64,000 nt of DNA, taken from contig NZ_SMLH01000007.1 in NCBI RefSeq assembly GCF_004349315.1, positions 1 through 64,000 of the forward strand, written 5' to 3'. Below are positions 1-9,698 of this stretch, piece by piece. The translations under genes and the position numbers were made by a program. The stretch's first letter is position 1, and every line of letters starts with the position of its first letter. Source of the stretch: Flavobacterium ranwuense. Lineage in GTDB: Bacteria; Bacteroidota; Bacteroidia; Flavobacteriales; Flavobacteriaceae. Under the pieces are notes generated by a model. It was not told the DNA's origin. It saw only the letters and a program-made list of their open reading frames with translations, and searched no databases.

Positions 1-1547
1 GTGAATACTCCGGAAGCTACGTAAGTAATACCATTGTCTTTTGAATACATCAAAGTTCCAGTTCCCCCAGATGCTGTGATGGTAAAGCCGGTATTGGCTA
101 CCCCAAAGCAAAGTGGATTATTGGCAACCGCAGATGATACCAATATCGGTGGTGGTTCAGCCAGAACTACCGATCCTGTTGCTATACATCCTTTGGAATC
201 TTTTACTTCCCATTGATAAGTACCTGCTAAAATATTACTAAGATCCTCAGTGCTTGCTGTAAAATTATTGGGACCTGTCCATGAATAAGTATAAGGACCT
301 ATACCTCCTGTTACAGTAAGATTTATTGAACCAAACCCTCCATTACAAGCTGGATTAGTAGCAACTGCCACTGCTTTTGGATTAGAGTCTACTATGAATT
401 GAATGGGAGCTCCCGGGAAATCTTTCAATTCAGATTGTTGTGAGTTTCCAGAAGATCTAGTTCTAATAAATAATGTACTGAGTGAAAAACAAGGGTCTTT
501 TGCAAGGCCGAACACTTGGGTAAGATTGATAGCTCCCTCAGCCCATTGATTCACACCATAATCTCCACCTATACCGGTTCCATTGGGATCGCTACCATAT
601 ACATCAAAAGGTACATGGGTTATTGAGGTATTATTAGTAATGAAAATTCTACCCAGAAATTCTGAGTTTGGATGAATTACATATTCAAAACCACCTCCTG
701 CTTTAGCAGTCCATACACGAATTACTGCATTTGCATCGCCACCTCCATTGGTAAACTCGATAGTGATCAGAATGTCACCGACCGTACGACCGCCGTCGGT
801 ACCTAAAGAAGTAAAACTTCCACTACCTCCAGTAATTGTTCCATTTGCGCTAGTAGTTGCGCCAGTGATAGTCAATGATTTCTGCAAAAACTCGAAATCA
901 ATATAACTACTACCATTAGTAACCTGACGGTCACCAGCAAATAAAGCCCATAAATCAGTTGATAATCCACCTAATGCAGGATCTCCATAAGAAAAATGAG
1001 CACCTGCATTTTGGATTTCATTTTTGTTTGGTGAACTTCCTGGACCCCAAGTATAAGTGTTGGGATTGTCATTAATCTTATTAGATGAAGTAAAAATGGT
1101 TAAATCGTTTATATACCTATCCTGCAGGAAAAAAGTTTGACCGGGATACAGGAGTTCCCCAGTTAATGGGTTAATCACACCGTGACCAGAAACGGTAGGA
1201 TGCTGAGAGTCAAATAAGTCACCTATATTTTCATACCCAGCAGGAGAATGAGCAAAAGCATCTCCATCAACTCCAGAACCATTTTTAGGCGATATTACAG
1301 GCACTATACCTCTAATAGATCCTTGTGCATTAACCGTACTATTTGTCATTAAAATTGTCACCAATAATAGTGACATAGTAAGCCATCGGTGCCAATAAAG
1401 ACACCATAAACTTGATAGGTAATCTAAAGGATTTCTCTTATTAAATTTTTTTAAATTTAATTTAGAAATAGTGTTTTTCATTAAAAAACAACTTATTATT
1501 TTGTTGTATAAGAAATCGAAAAACTTAAAAAATGTATTCTTTTTCAT
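1..1547 (-). CDS. SprB-repeat surface protein, 5' part (runs off window)
   Basis: An open frame starts at the ATG at 1547-1545 and reads leftward without a stop to base 1, so about 515 N-terminal residues are present and the C-terminus lies outside. The start is followed by an unusually long, positively charged leader before a hydrophobic segment (MSLLLVTILMTNSTVNAQ), probably the signal peptide; an ATG at about residue 23 is an alternative start. A jelly-roll-like N-terminal part follows. The last ~130 residues hold two SprB-type repeats with the pattern NPxCxGxxxGSINLTVTGG..YTYSW and a second CFGxxNTGFTITASGG. Such proteins are T9SS-exported, cell-surface adhesins linked to gliding or attachment in Flavobacterium. 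The family call is from the repeat pattern; the exact role cannot be told without the C-terminus. Confidence 0.8.
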   Translation of the reverse strand, partial: MKKNTFFKFFDFLYNKIISCFLMKNTISKLNLKKFNKRNPLDYLSSLWCLYWHRWLTMSLLLVTILMTNSTVNAQGSIRGIVPVISPKNGSGVDGDAFAHSPAGYENIGDLFDSQHPTVSGHGVINPLTGELLYPGQTFFLQDRYINDLTIFTSSNKINDNPNTYTWGPGSSPNKNEIQNAGAHFSYGDPALGGLSTDLWALFAGDRQVTNGSSYIDFEFLQKSLTITGATTSANGTITGGSGSFTSLGTDGGRTVGDILITIEFTNGGGDANAVIRVWTAKAGGGFEYVIHPNSEFLGRIFITNNTSITHVPFDVYGSDPNGTGIGGDYGVNQWAEGAINLTQVFGLAKDPCFSLSTLFIRTRSSGNSQQSELKDFPGAPIQFIVDSNPKAVAVATNPACNGGFGSINLTVTGGIGPYTYSWTGPNNFTASTEDLSNILAGTYQWEVKDSKGCIATGSVVLAEPPPILVSSAVANNPLCFGVANTGFTITASGGTGTLMYSKDNGITYVASGVF

Positions 1548-2389
1548 AATAATAGTATTTTAACACCATATATTTGATTTAATTAGGAAGTAAACAGATT
1601 TAAGGCGAGTACACATCTTCAGATAAAATAATGAAGGCAACCATCATCAAAAGAATGTTTTTATCAGGACGATAAAAACACCTTTATCATTTACCGAAAT
1701 CGATTTGTAAAAATTTATTAGATTAATTTCAAAACGATTAAATTAAAACAGGTAAAAAGGTTATTACTGGGAGGTACACATTGGGGAAATGTATCTAACC
1801 ATTACTAAGTCATCTTCAAGTAAAAAATAATTGAAGTGAACCCTCAAACATAGGAATATAAAATGTGGGGAACAAAATCTATCTCCTAATATAAACTTAA
1901 AGTCGTCTAAAAAACAACTTAAATCGAATAAGTTTTTGTGGAACCAAAGTTAGGTATAACATCAAAAAAAAAAAACTAAATAAGACAACATTCTATTATT
2001 TCCGACAAAGTACATATTTCGTTAAGAAAAGCTTTGCAGTAATAAAATATTAATAATAAATAGTTTGTTAATTGTCTGGCTATTAATTAATTAGTATTTT
2101 TATTACATAAATTATTCTAATAATTAAATTATGTTAAAAGCAACAAATTGCTCTTCTATTTTTATCGTTTCATAGCGTTTTATATTGATTTTTAGATGAC
2201 AAATTTGGATCTTTTAGTTTAGGTAAGATCTCGTCAAATATTCCAAAAAAGCAAATATTTATATCAGATAAAAATAAGCCATCCCAATGTGTTGAGACGG
2301 CTTATTCTAATACAAATACTTGATTATTATATGTAAGCTAAAAGATAAGTGTTTCTTTTATTACTAAGAATTCTTTTAGCATTAACACA
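1548..2389. other. AT-rich intergenic region
   Basis: About 840 bp of very AT-rich DNA between two leftward genes. No open frame with family-like sequence is seen on either strand. It should hold the promoter and leader of the SprB-repeat gene. The only clear structure is the terminator hairpin at 2273-2306. A CAAAGTTA (minus-strand TAACTTTG, matching the TAnnTTTG box) lies at 1945-1952, but no TTG is at the right distance, so I do not call it a promoter. Confidence 0.6.
2273..2306 (-). terminator. Rho-independent-type terminator of the glycosyltransferase gene
   Basis: An 8-bp perfect stem (AATAAGCC / GGCTTATT) with an 18-nt loop. On the minus strand it is followed by a T-rich run (TTATTTTTATC). 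It lies about 85 bp past the stop codon of the glycosyltransferase. Confidence 0.65.
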
Positions 2390-4804
2390 TTATGCAAATT
2401 GATTTTTGCTATTCAATTTCAAATAATGCTCCATTTGACTTTCTGTGGCACTCGAATGTTTAAGTATTTTTTTGAATGTTTTTTTAACTGTCAGTCTTGC
2501 CATTAAATAACTTACTGTAGATTCTGCCCCTTGGTTCAAATTGATGTAAGTGTCTTCCAGTCCATCATAACATCCTCCGGTACAGGGGTTATAAATAATT
2601 TGTTGCAAATGATTGTTTCCTAAAAACCAGCTGAAAGCAATTTCCATTTTTTGTAAATAGACATCGTCTTTAAAGGCATCATAGAATTTGCTTAATGCCA
2701 AAATTGTATAGGCTACATCTATGGGTTGTTCGCCTCCTACTGGTATTGAGATAGCCTCCTTTTCTTTATACAACCATCCTTTATTAGAAACTACTTTTAT
2801 GCAATCTTCTCTGAATATTTTTGACAAAAGAAAGTCAAATGAGGATTTGGCAGTTTCTTTATAAACAGCATCTCCAGTTGCTAACCAAGCGCACAATAAG
2901 GCTTCGGGCAAAATGCTGTTTCCATAAGTAAGATAGCTCTCGAACCAAGCCCAATCTTTGTCGGATTCGTGTCTGTACATTTGAACCAATCGATTGGCCA
3001 GTTCTGTTATTAAAACTACATTTTGTGCCAATTTATTTTTTGTATTACTATAATACACTCCTTTTATTATAAATGCCATCGCTCTTGTAGAATGTATTTT
3101 ATTGACATTCAACAAAGCGGTATACAGGGTAGTTTGTGCTGCTTTCGCTAAATCTTTTGGTATCAAATCACCTATAGAAATCAAGTATCCCAATGCCCAT
3201 ATCGCTCTTCCATTGGAATCGGATAGGTTAGTTGTATTATTTTGATTTGTAAATTGGCGATATTCATCTACATAATTTAAGAAATGTCCTCCAGGCTGCA
3301 TGCAATATTTGATAAAATCAAAATAGATATAGATGTATTCTAAATCAGCTACGTCTTTTGTTAATTCAAAATGTTGGCACATTGCAACCATTGCTCTTGC
3401 GTTATCATCTAATGTGTAGCCGGAATTTATATCTGGCTGATTTATATTTGAAAACTGAATCATTCCAAAAGAAGTGGTTAATTTTTTTATGTGATCCAAA
3501 TTAATTTTGGGAATTTTATAATGCAAAGAGAGCGTGTCTTCTGCAATTTTTTCGAATAATAAAGCGTGAGCAATTGCTGCATTTTCCCATGCTGTTGGTG
3601 CTATTTTGTGCAATCCGTTGGCACTGATGTTTTTTCTTAATTGCTCGTCAAGTAACAAATGGTTTACTTCTGCGGCTAATTGTTGAACGTTTCCAAAATC
3701 TACAATAATTCCAGATCCACCACACAATACTTCGCAGGCATGCGGAATCGGGGTGGAAACAATTGGGCATCCGCAACTCATGGCATAAGAAAAAGTGCCA
3801 CTGACAGCTTGGTTTGGATCTTTGGATGTAAACAAATAAATATCAGTAAGCTGTAAATATTCCAATAGATCCGATAGGGACAAATAGCGATTTATAAATT
3901 GTACGTGATTTTGCAGTTGCAGGGTTTCAATCTTTGCTTCAAGCATTAATCGATATTTTTCCCCTTCTTCTTTTGCGACAGATGGATGTGTCTTTCCAAT
4001 AATTAGAAACAGTACATCGTGATTTTCTTTGATTATCTTGGGTAACGCATCCAGCGTGGTTTCAATGCTTTTTCCAGAACTAAGTAATCCAAAAGTGGAA
4101 AGTACGTTTCTACCCGTTAATTTATATTTTTCCTTCAAAAGTGCTTTGTCAGAATGAGGAACTAAATGCGTTCCATGCGCAATAATGGTGATTTTTTCTG
4201 GAGCAATCTCGTAATCATTCATTAAAATTTTTGCGGATGAACTGGTCATTACAATAATAGAATGAGCCGATCCGGTTATTTTTTTTACGTTTTCTTTTAA
4301 TAATTCATTTGGATTTGGCAATACGGTATGAAAAACAATGATTACAGGTTTTAGAACAGTATTTAAAAACTGTCTAAAATCAGCCTCGTTCTTTCTAAAC
4401 AACCCAAATTCATGTTGTACCAATACAATTTGAATAGCAGTGTTATCATTAATTTTGGATGCTAAATTTTGGAAAGCATTTGAATGGTCTGTATTGAGAA
4501 TATATTGTGTTGGTTCGGAGTAAACATGTTGCTCATTTTTGGATTCTAACGGACAAATTTTTATCTTGAATGAATATTTGAATTTGTTATTCAATACCTT
4601 AATCAAATCTTGAGAATATGTCGCAATGCCACATTCGCGAGGAGGATACGAAGTAATAAATAAAATTTCGGGCAACTTCTTTTTAGTCTCAGGAATATAT
4701 ATAGCATTGGACCCAGAAGAATATCTTTTTTTTTGACTTCCTGCAGATCGTGCATTGGAACTTTTAGTTGTGATTCTGTTTCTCATTTTTTTAGTATTAA
4801 GCAT
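2390..4804 (-). CDS. Glycosyltransferase family 4 fused to a C-terminal alpha/alpha-barrel domain
   Basis: This 804-residue protein begins with a basic, low-complexity leader (1-44). A GT-B glycosyltransferase of the GT4 type follows: ILFITSYPPRECGIATYSQDL marks the N-terminal Rossmann half, ISANGLHKIAPTAWE ends the C-terminal half, and the donor-site acidic region lies near FTSKDPNQAVSGTFSYAMSCGCPIV. Residues ~430-770 form a second domain starting SNINQPDINSGYTLDDNARAMVAM, which resembles the helical toroid of glycoside-processing enzymes. It probably transfers a sugar from a nucleotide-sugar donor to a cell-surface or storage glycan; the substrate cannot be told. It is monocistronic, with its own terminator at 2273-2306. 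Two-domain proteins of this kind occur widely in Bacteroidota (from memory). Confidence 0.8.
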   Translation of the reverse strand: MLNTKKMRNRITTKSSNARSAGSQKKRYSSGSNAIYIPETKKKLPEILFITSYPPRECGIATYSQDLIKVLNNKFKYSFKIKICPLESKNEQHVYSEPTQYILNTDHSNAFQNLASKINDNTAIQIVLVQHEFGLFRKNEADFRQFLNTVLKPVIIVFHTVLPNPNELLKENVKKITGSAHSIIVMTSSSAKILMNDYEIAPEKITIIAHGTHLVPHSDKALLKEKYKLTGRNVLSTFGLLSSGKSIETTLDALPKIIKENHDVLFLIIGKTHPSVAKEEGEKYRLMLEAKIETLQLQNHVQFINRYLSLSDLLEYLQLTDIYLFTSKDPNQAVSGTFSYAMSCGCPIVSTPIPHACEVLCGGSGIIVDFGNVQQLAAEVNHLLLDEQLRKNISANGLHKIAPTAWENAAIAHALLFEKIAEDTLSLHYKIPKINLDHIKKLTTSFGMIQFSNINQPDINSGYTLDDNARAMVAMCQHFELTKDVADLEYIYIYFDFIKYCMQPGGHFLNYVDEYRQFTNQNNTTNLSDSNGRAIWALGYLISIGDLIPKDLAKAAQTTLYTALLNVNKIHSTRAMAFIIKGVYYSNTKNKLAQNVVLITELANRLVQMYRHESDKDWAWFESYLTYGNSILPEALLCAWLATGDAVYKETAKSSFDFLLSKIFREDCIKVVSNKGWLYKEKEAISIPVGGEQPIDVAYTILALSKFYDAFKDDVYLQKMEIAFSWFLGNNHLQQIIYNPCTGGCYDGLEDTYINLNQGAESTVSYLMARLTVKKTFKKILKHSSATESQMEHYLKLNSKNQFA

Positions 4805-4957
4805 TAATTCTTTCAGTAATTAATATTGACCAACAGATGTGAAACCTATCAGTTCGTCGGCAGCGCCTTAATAAAGTTAAAGTGTATCTCTACATAATGC
4901 CGTATCAATAAGGAAACATACATTATTTACATCTTCTTTCAATTCTCATATCAATTC

Positions 4958-5080
4958 TCATATCAATTCGGGTTTAAATGAAGGGTAAGGCAATCGAGCA
5001 ATTTCTTTTATCGAATTTTGTAAGTCCTTTACCGCAGCGCAAGCAGATAAATAGTATATTTTCTTTTTACCTGCTATCAT
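4958..5080 (-). CDS. Doubtful 40-residue ORF
   Basis: ATG at 5080 preceded by ATAAGGAATC, a plausible ribosome-binding site. It encodes a 40-residue protein beginning MIAGKKKIYYLSACAAVKDL and stopping at TGA 4960-4958. I recognise no family. Its 3' end overlaps the short tandem repeat. It could be a real small gene, a remnant, or chance; it is listed because it has both a start and an RBS-like sequence. Confidence 0.2.
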   Translation of the reverse strand: MIAGKKKIYYLSACAAVKDLQNSIKEIARLPYPSFKPELI

Positions 5081-5414
5081 GATTCCTTATTTTGATTGGC
5101 TTCCTTAAAAAAAACATTAGTAAGAAGACAATAACTTTTAGAATTTTTTTCGCTATTGAAATGTAAAGTTCGATTTCTAATGTTAAAATCTGTTGCAAAA
5201 ATCTGTTAAAAAGTTGTATTATTTACTTATTATCAAGTTGTTATAAAAGAAACGCCCCAAATTAATGTTGTTGGGTTATAAGCCATGTCAACCAGCTAGG
5301 TGTTTTGTATAATTACTTCGCAAAATCTTGCTAGGGATTCCTTGTGAAGCAAATAAAATATTTAAAATCCTTGTACTTAGACATAGATTTTTTTGCAAAA
5401 TTCTTAAAACAAAA

Positions 5415-5439
5415 AAGCCTATTGATGACTAATAGCCTT
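5415..5439 (-). terminator. Terminator-like hairpin after the OmpA remnant
   Basis: A stem of AAG plus CTATT pairs with one C-C mismatch around a 7-nt loop, followed on the minus strand by TTTTTTGTTTT. It sits about 55 bp past the last recognisable OmpA codons and is probably the terminator of the former gene. Confidence 0.5.
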
Positions 5440-5492
5440 CTTCTTCCAAACTAACATTGAACCAGTTAATATATCTCTTTAATACGATGTTT

Positions 5493-6110
5493 TCAATTAG
5501 ACTCTTCTGTTTTTGCACGACCAAAAGAAGTTTTATTAATCACTATTTTGGCCAAATCTTATAGTTTTAATCTAGTTTCAGAGATTGCTCAACCAGCTAA
5601 GTATCTTTTTACAGAATCGGTATAACCTTGTGAGAGATTTAAGTTGTAGACAATCTGTATCATTACTGTCTGCATCTCTCAATAAGCAAGTATGTACTTT
5701 TGTAACGGTTTAATAGGTTTTCCAACTCGTCTAGTTGAATCAAAGTATCTATTTTTAGTTTATCGTTGGTATTCTTGAAGAAAAGTGTACTGGCGATATC
5801 CGTAATTTTTTGGTATCCCGAGGAATAATATCAGGACAACCTTTGTTTAGGATAGTACCTTTTGTAGTTAGACAACGGTTATCAATAGTGGGAACGCCAT
5901 CTCTATCAGAATCAGGACATTTACCGTCTCTATCTGATGCGCCAAAGCGTGCATTTTTTATAAAAAATTTAGAAATGCAAATCAATTACTAATTTATATA
6001 GGTATTTCAAAAGCATTTACTGATTAACGTGTAGGAGGCTCTAGTTCCTTTTCGTTGTTAATAGACGGAAGGTTGAGAAACTCCTATGTTTTAGCTGCCG
6101 TTAGGACAAA
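5493..6110 (-). pseudogene. Decayed OmpA-family outer membrane protein (TSP3 repeats + OmpA C-domain)
   Basis: The minus strand carries pieces of an OmpA-like protein in shifting frames. At about 5985-5755 there is calcium-binding thrombospondin-type-3 sequence (SDRDGVPTIDNRC..KGTILNKGCPDI), which normally links an outer-membrane barrel to the peptidoglycan-binding domain. At about 5600-5493 another frame reads TDSVKRYLAG*AISETRLKL*, then NKTSFGRAKTEESN*, matching the OmpA C-terminal pattern (xADSVKxYLxxxGIxxxRLxxxGxGExxPxxxNxTxxGRAxNRRVE) but broken by three stops. The barrel region upstream is mostly unrecognisable. The gene is clearly inactive. The outer limits are approximate. Confidence 0.7.
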
Positions 6111-6160
6111 CTAGAAATAAGATAAATACTGTTAAATTAGTTGTTTTTTTATTTAAAAAA

Positions 6161-6355
6161 CTATGATTCATCTTTTGTTGTACGAACTAAGCTAATGCCT
6201 GATATGAAGAATATAAGACCCAATATACCATAAATGACGAGCATTTTAATGTCACGTGTACCGCCAGAGGTATCCATAAATATTACTGCAGTATAAATAA
6301 GACCACCTATTCCGAGAGCAGTAAGTAACGCTCCAAAGATTCTTTTTAGATTCAT
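6161..6355 (-). CDS. Small two-helix membrane protein
   Basis: A 64-residue protein with two hydrophobic segments (about 5-27, FGALLTALGIGGLIYTAVIFM, and 38-57, MLVIYGILGLIFFISGISLV) joined by a short polar loop (DTSGGTRDIK), ending in a charged tail (RTTKDES). No catalytic motif is present. It is the last member of a leftward cluster that includes catalase and a PA2169-type protein, which suggests a stress-related envelope role (inference). The ATG at 6355 is the only sensible start. Confidence 0.7.
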   Translation of the reverse strand: MNLKRIFGALLTALGIGGLIYTAVIFMDTSGGTRDIKMLVIYGILGLIFFISGISLVRTTKDES

Positions 6356-6467
6356 GATTTTTAGTTTTAAAGGTTTGTTGATATATAAAATTTAATTTTT
6401 GTATCGGATTATTGTTTTTTGAAAATTGTTCGATTTCAGAACTAATATATGAATGCAACATGGATTT

Positions 6468-6653
6468 TTATACCTGTACATCCATCAAGCTGTTGAAAAG
6501 CCCAAACACCTTGAGAAGCCAAATAATCACTACAATAATAACCACAATGTTAAGTATTTTTTTGATTGTGCCATCCATAGGTATATAGGTATTGACAAGC
6601 CAAAGAAGAACACCTACAACAATTAATACAAGTAATACAGTAAGTAGTGACAT
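6468..6653 (-). CDS. Small membrane protein, Thivi_2564-like
   Basis: A 61-residue, almost wholly hydrophobic protein: a first membrane segment (SLLTVLLVLIVVGVLLWLV), a short loop with the motif NTYIPMDGTIKKILN, and a second segment (IVVIIVVIIWLLKVFGLF). The central YIPMD..KKILN..V pattern is typical of the Thivi_2564 family of small membrane proteins of unknown function. It lies 113 bp upstream of the other small membrane protein, in the same direction. Confidence 0.75.
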   Translation of the reverse strand: MSLLTVLLVLIVVGVLLWLVNTYIPMDGTIKKILNIVVIIVVIIWLLKVFGLFNSLMDVQV

Positions 6654-6874
6654 AAAATATGATTTAGAAGTTAATTAAAAGTATCCCGGTTAATTCCAGA
6701 AAGCATTATATAATTTAAAAAATAAGTTACATTATTCACGCATTTAAAATGAAGAGGTTAATGTCATTGGTATCATATCAAATGATGCTGTTAATTTTAA
6801 AGGAAGATAAATAGGGCAAGGGATAAATTCATCTCTTGCCGCTATTTAAACCTATTTTATAAAATTTATTAATG

Positions 6875-7327
6875 CTAGGACGACATATCTCGTAAGCCTT
6901 TTACTTTGTCATGATCGGCTTTTATTAATGCGTATTGTGCTTTTAACAGGTCTTGATGTTCGGAAGTAATGTCTTCAATATCATTTTTTAATACTTTAAC
7001 ATAAGTAGCTACTGCAACGTCCTCACCAAACTCGCATGAATTGAGTATTGCTTTACGGTCCTTACCAGTTAGTGCAGCTTTGACGTCCATCCAGACTCTA
7101 AAAAACTTGCCGGTTGTCCGGGTTCCTTCAATTGGTGTTCCTCCCAGTTTTTGAACTTCGTTAACAAGTTCTGTTTTGCATTTTTGACTGGTTTTCATTA
7201 ATTGAGAGAACAAGGTTTTTAAATCTTTTTCTTCCGTCTCCTCAGAAGCGGTTTCGTACCCTTCAATTCTGTCGTTGTTGATTTCGATGAGTGTGTTTAA
7301 CACGTCAATTGATTTTTCCTTGTCCAT
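6875..7327 (-). CDS. PA2169-type four-helix-bundle protein (DUF2383)
   Basis: A 150-residue, wholly alpha-helical, ferritin-like protein. The N-terminus (IDVLNTLIEINNDRIEGYETASEE) and the conserved block GGTPIEGTRTTGKFFRVWMDVKAAL followed by NSCEFGEDVAVATY match the PA2169 / DUF2383 family. Members are linked to stress responses, but their biochemical role is unknown. It lies 130 bp downstream of the catalase gene on the same strand, so the two may be co-regulated. The spacing is large enough for a separate promoter. Confidence 0.85.
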   Translation of the reverse strand: MDKEKSIDVLNTLIEINNDRIEGYETASEETEEKDLKTLFSQLMKTSQKCKTELVNEVQKLGGTPIEGTRTTGKFFRVWMDVKAALTGKDRKAILNSCEFGEDVAVATYVKVLKNDIEDITSEHQDLLKAQYALIKADHDKVKGLRDMSS

Positions 7328-7457
7328 TTTATTTATTTTTAAATTGTTAAGAATAATTATTATTTATTGTTAATTTTTGCCGTTAATTTTCGAACTTTAG
7401 ATTCATCTTTATTATTATTATTATTTATCCGAATTATTTGCCGTGTGATAATTCATC

Positions 7458-9632
7458 CTAAGCAGGAACCTTACCCGTTTTTTCTCGCTCCCAAAACCGA
7501 TGTTGTGCAATTGCTTTTATAAATTCTTTAGCATCACGATTAAGCAACACTCCAATTGTAAGGTTGTTTTTATCTGCTTTGTCTTCGTTTTGAATTTTAA
7601 CTCCGGCAGCAGTCAGATAGACGAAATCGGCCCCGGCTCCATCAGCAGCTATCGCTTTACAATGTTTATACGCTTCATTAATGAAATGGATAGCATCAGG
7701 TTCTTCTTTTAATGCAGTAGCACTTTGCTTCCCATCCGGCACATATACTGCGTCAAATAAAACGGAAGCTGCGGTCAGAAAGCTTTGATCCACTTTTATT
7801 TGTTTGCCCGTTGCCGCTGCAATAAATCCTAAGTGAGGCGCAATAATTTTTGTCTGTGCTCCTGCGGCTTCAAGTGCTTCTCTCATGGTATTTAATGAAA
7901 TTTCATCAATCCCATCTGCGGTAAGTATCGCTACCTGTCGGGTCTTAATACTATCCTTAACTGTATTCTCCATACTTAATGCTGCTGAACTTTGCAATGT
8001 AGGTTGCACTTTTATAGGTTGAAATTTCATTGGATCGCCATCAGCAGGAATACTTTGATTCATTGGCTGTTCAGGTGCTTTTGGAACCGGTATGCCTAAG
8101 CCTTCCGCAACTTTTGCAGCAAGCGTTTTGTCCACTTGAGTAAGCATTCCTACTACCCGCACACGTATTGCTTCTGTTTCCAGTTTGCCTAATTCAAATC
8201 GCAAGGCATCGATAATATGATTTTTTTCAGGTTCGCTCTGGCTGTTGTAGAATAATGTTGCCTGACTGAAATGATCAAAAAAACTTTGACTGCGTGCACG
8301 GACTTTTCTGGCATCAATACGCTCATTGTAGGAAACAAATCCTCCATCCTTCGTTCCGGCTTGGAACGGACATCCATTTCCTGTCGTGTTAGGATTATAA
8401 CTCGACTGACCTGCATTAATGGTTTGCCTCATTATTCCATCCCGTTGATTGTTGTGAACAGGTGCAATGGGACGATTGATAGGTATTTCATGAAAGTTAG
8501 GACCTCCCAGTCGGCTAAGTTGTGTGTCTGTGTATGAGAATAATCGGCCTTGTAATAATGGGTCATTACTGAAATCAATTCCGGAAACAATATGACCGGG
8601 ATGAAAAGCTACCTGCTCGGTTTCCGCAAAAAAATTATCAGGATTACGATTCAATGTCATTTTGCCAATTATCTGCACAGGAACAATTTCTTCAGGAATA
8701 ATTTTGGTAGGATCAAGCAAATCAAAATCAAACTTATGTTCGTCTTCTTCCGCTACAATCTGCACGCCAAAATTCCATTCCGGAAAGTTACCAGTTTCTA
8801 TTGCTTCCCATAAATCTCTACGATGATAATCAGTGTCCCTTCCCGAAATTTTTTGTGCCTCATCCCATGTAACAGAATGAACACCCAACACGGGTTTCCA
8901 ATGAAACTTTACAAATACTGATTTATTATTTTCATTTATGAAACGAAAAGTATGAATGCCAAATCCCTCCATCATTCGCAAGCTTCTCGGTATAGCACGA
9001 TCGCTCATCGCCCACATAATCATGTGCATGCTCTCTGGCATCAGGGAAACAAAATCCCAAAAGGTGTCATGCGCGGATCCTGCCTGCGGCATTTCGTTGT
9101 GCGGCTCCGGTTTTACAGCATGAATAAGATCTGGAAACTTAAGTGCATCCTGAATAAAAAATACAGGAATATTATTCCCAACTAAATCATAGTTGCCTTC
9201 TTCGGTATAAAACTTAACTGCAAATCCTCTCGGGTCACGTGCTAAATCCGATGAACCTCGTGAGCCTGCAACGGTGCTGAACCTTACAAATACGGGAGTT
9301 TGCTTACCTGGAGTTTGCAGGAATTTGGCTTTAGTATATTTTGTCATGGATTCGTGTAGTTCAAAATATCCATGTGCCGCACTTCCCCTGGCATGCACAA
9401 TGCGTTCTGGAATTCTTTCATGATCAAAGTGCGTAATCTTTTCACGAAAGTGAAAGTCTTCCAGTAAAGTTGCGCCACGTTCGCCTGCCTTTAAAGAGTT
9501 TTGATCATCATTAATACGCAAGCCATGATTCGTGGTTAAAAATTCACCTTGACCACTCTCCGTGTTTTTAGCAAGGTCATTAATTTTAAGATTGTCAATC
9601 TCTTTTGTTTTTGATGGTTCTTTCTTTGCCAT
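7458..9632 (-). CDS. katE: Large-subunit (HPII-type) catalase with C-terminal DJ-1/PfpI-like domain
   Basis: A 724-residue heme catalase that splits hydrogen peroxide into water and oxygen in the cytoplasm. The active-site block [13 protein letters not shown] carries the essential distal His (residue 80), Asn ~154 lies in [11 protein letters not shown], and the proximal heme-ligand Tyr ~367 sits in [18 protein letters not shown]. Residues ~560-710 form the extra flavodoxin/class-I-amidotransferase-like domain ([23 protein letters not shown]) that defines large catalases such as E. coli HPII. Length is normal for the type. It lies 66 bp downstream of the FAD/Rieske oxidoreductase gene and is probably co-transcribed with it. 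Confidence 0.95.
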   Translation of the reverse strand: MAKKEPSKTKEIDNLKINDLAKNTESGQGEFLTTNHGLRINDDQNSLKAGERGATLLEDFHFREKITHFDHERIPERIVHARGSAAHGYFELHESMTKYTKAKFLQTPGKQTPVFVRFSTVAGSRGSSDLARDPRGFAVKFYTEEGNYDLVGNNIPVFFIQDALKFPDLIHAVKPEPHNEMPQAGSAHDTFWDFVSLMPESMHMIMWAMSDRAIPRSLRMMEGFGIHTFRFINENNKSVFVKFHWKPVLGVHSVTWDEAQKISGRDTDYHRRDLWEAIETGNFPEWNFGVQIVAEEDEHKFDFDLLDPTKIIPEEIVPVQIIGKMTLNRNPDNFFAETEQVAFHPGHIVSGIDFSNDPLLQGRLFSYTDTQLSRLGGPNFHEIPINRPIAPVHNNQRDGIMRQTINAGQSSYNPNTTGNGCPFQAGTKDGGFVSYNERIDARKVRARSQSFFDHFSQATLFYNSQSEPEKNHIIDALRFELGKLETEAIRVRVVGMLTQVDKTLAAKVAEGLGIPVPKAPEQPMNQSIPADGDPMKFQPIKVQPTLQSSAALSMENTVKDSIKTRQVAILTADGIDEISLNTMREALEAAGAQTKIIAPHLGFIAAATGKQIKVDQSFLTAASVLFDAVYVPDGKQSATALKEEPDAIHFINEAYKHCKAIAADGAGADFVYLTAAGVKIQNEDKADKNNLTIGVLLNRDAKEFIKAIAQHRFWEREKTGKVPA

Positions 9633-9698
9633 AATAAATGAATTTGTTAATTTATTTTACTATTTGAAATGAGTGTTGTTTTAGGCAGGTATTAACTT

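Larger units (their letters stand above)
4805..5492. other. Intergenic region with a short tandem repeat
   Basis: Low-complexity AT-rich DNA between the glycosyltransferase start and the OmpA remnant. It includes two tandem copies of a ~13-bp unit (CAATTCTCATAT) at about 4940-4966, a doubtful small ORF (4958-5080, listed separately) and a terminator-like hairpin at 5415-5439. I see nothing else. Confidence 0.5.

Noticed and set aside
1945..1952. TAACTTTG box as promoter of the SprB-repeat gene
   Set aside because: No TTG at 19-20 bp upstream and a ~400-bp leader would be needed.
5810..5992. 60-codon plus-strand frame opposite the OmpA remnant
   Set aside because: It is antisense to clear TSP3 coding sequence, whose GC-richer codons create the open frame.
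6252..6461. 69-codon minus frame between the two small membrane genes
   Set aside because: It overlaps the real 64-residue gene in another frame and has no protein-like pattern.
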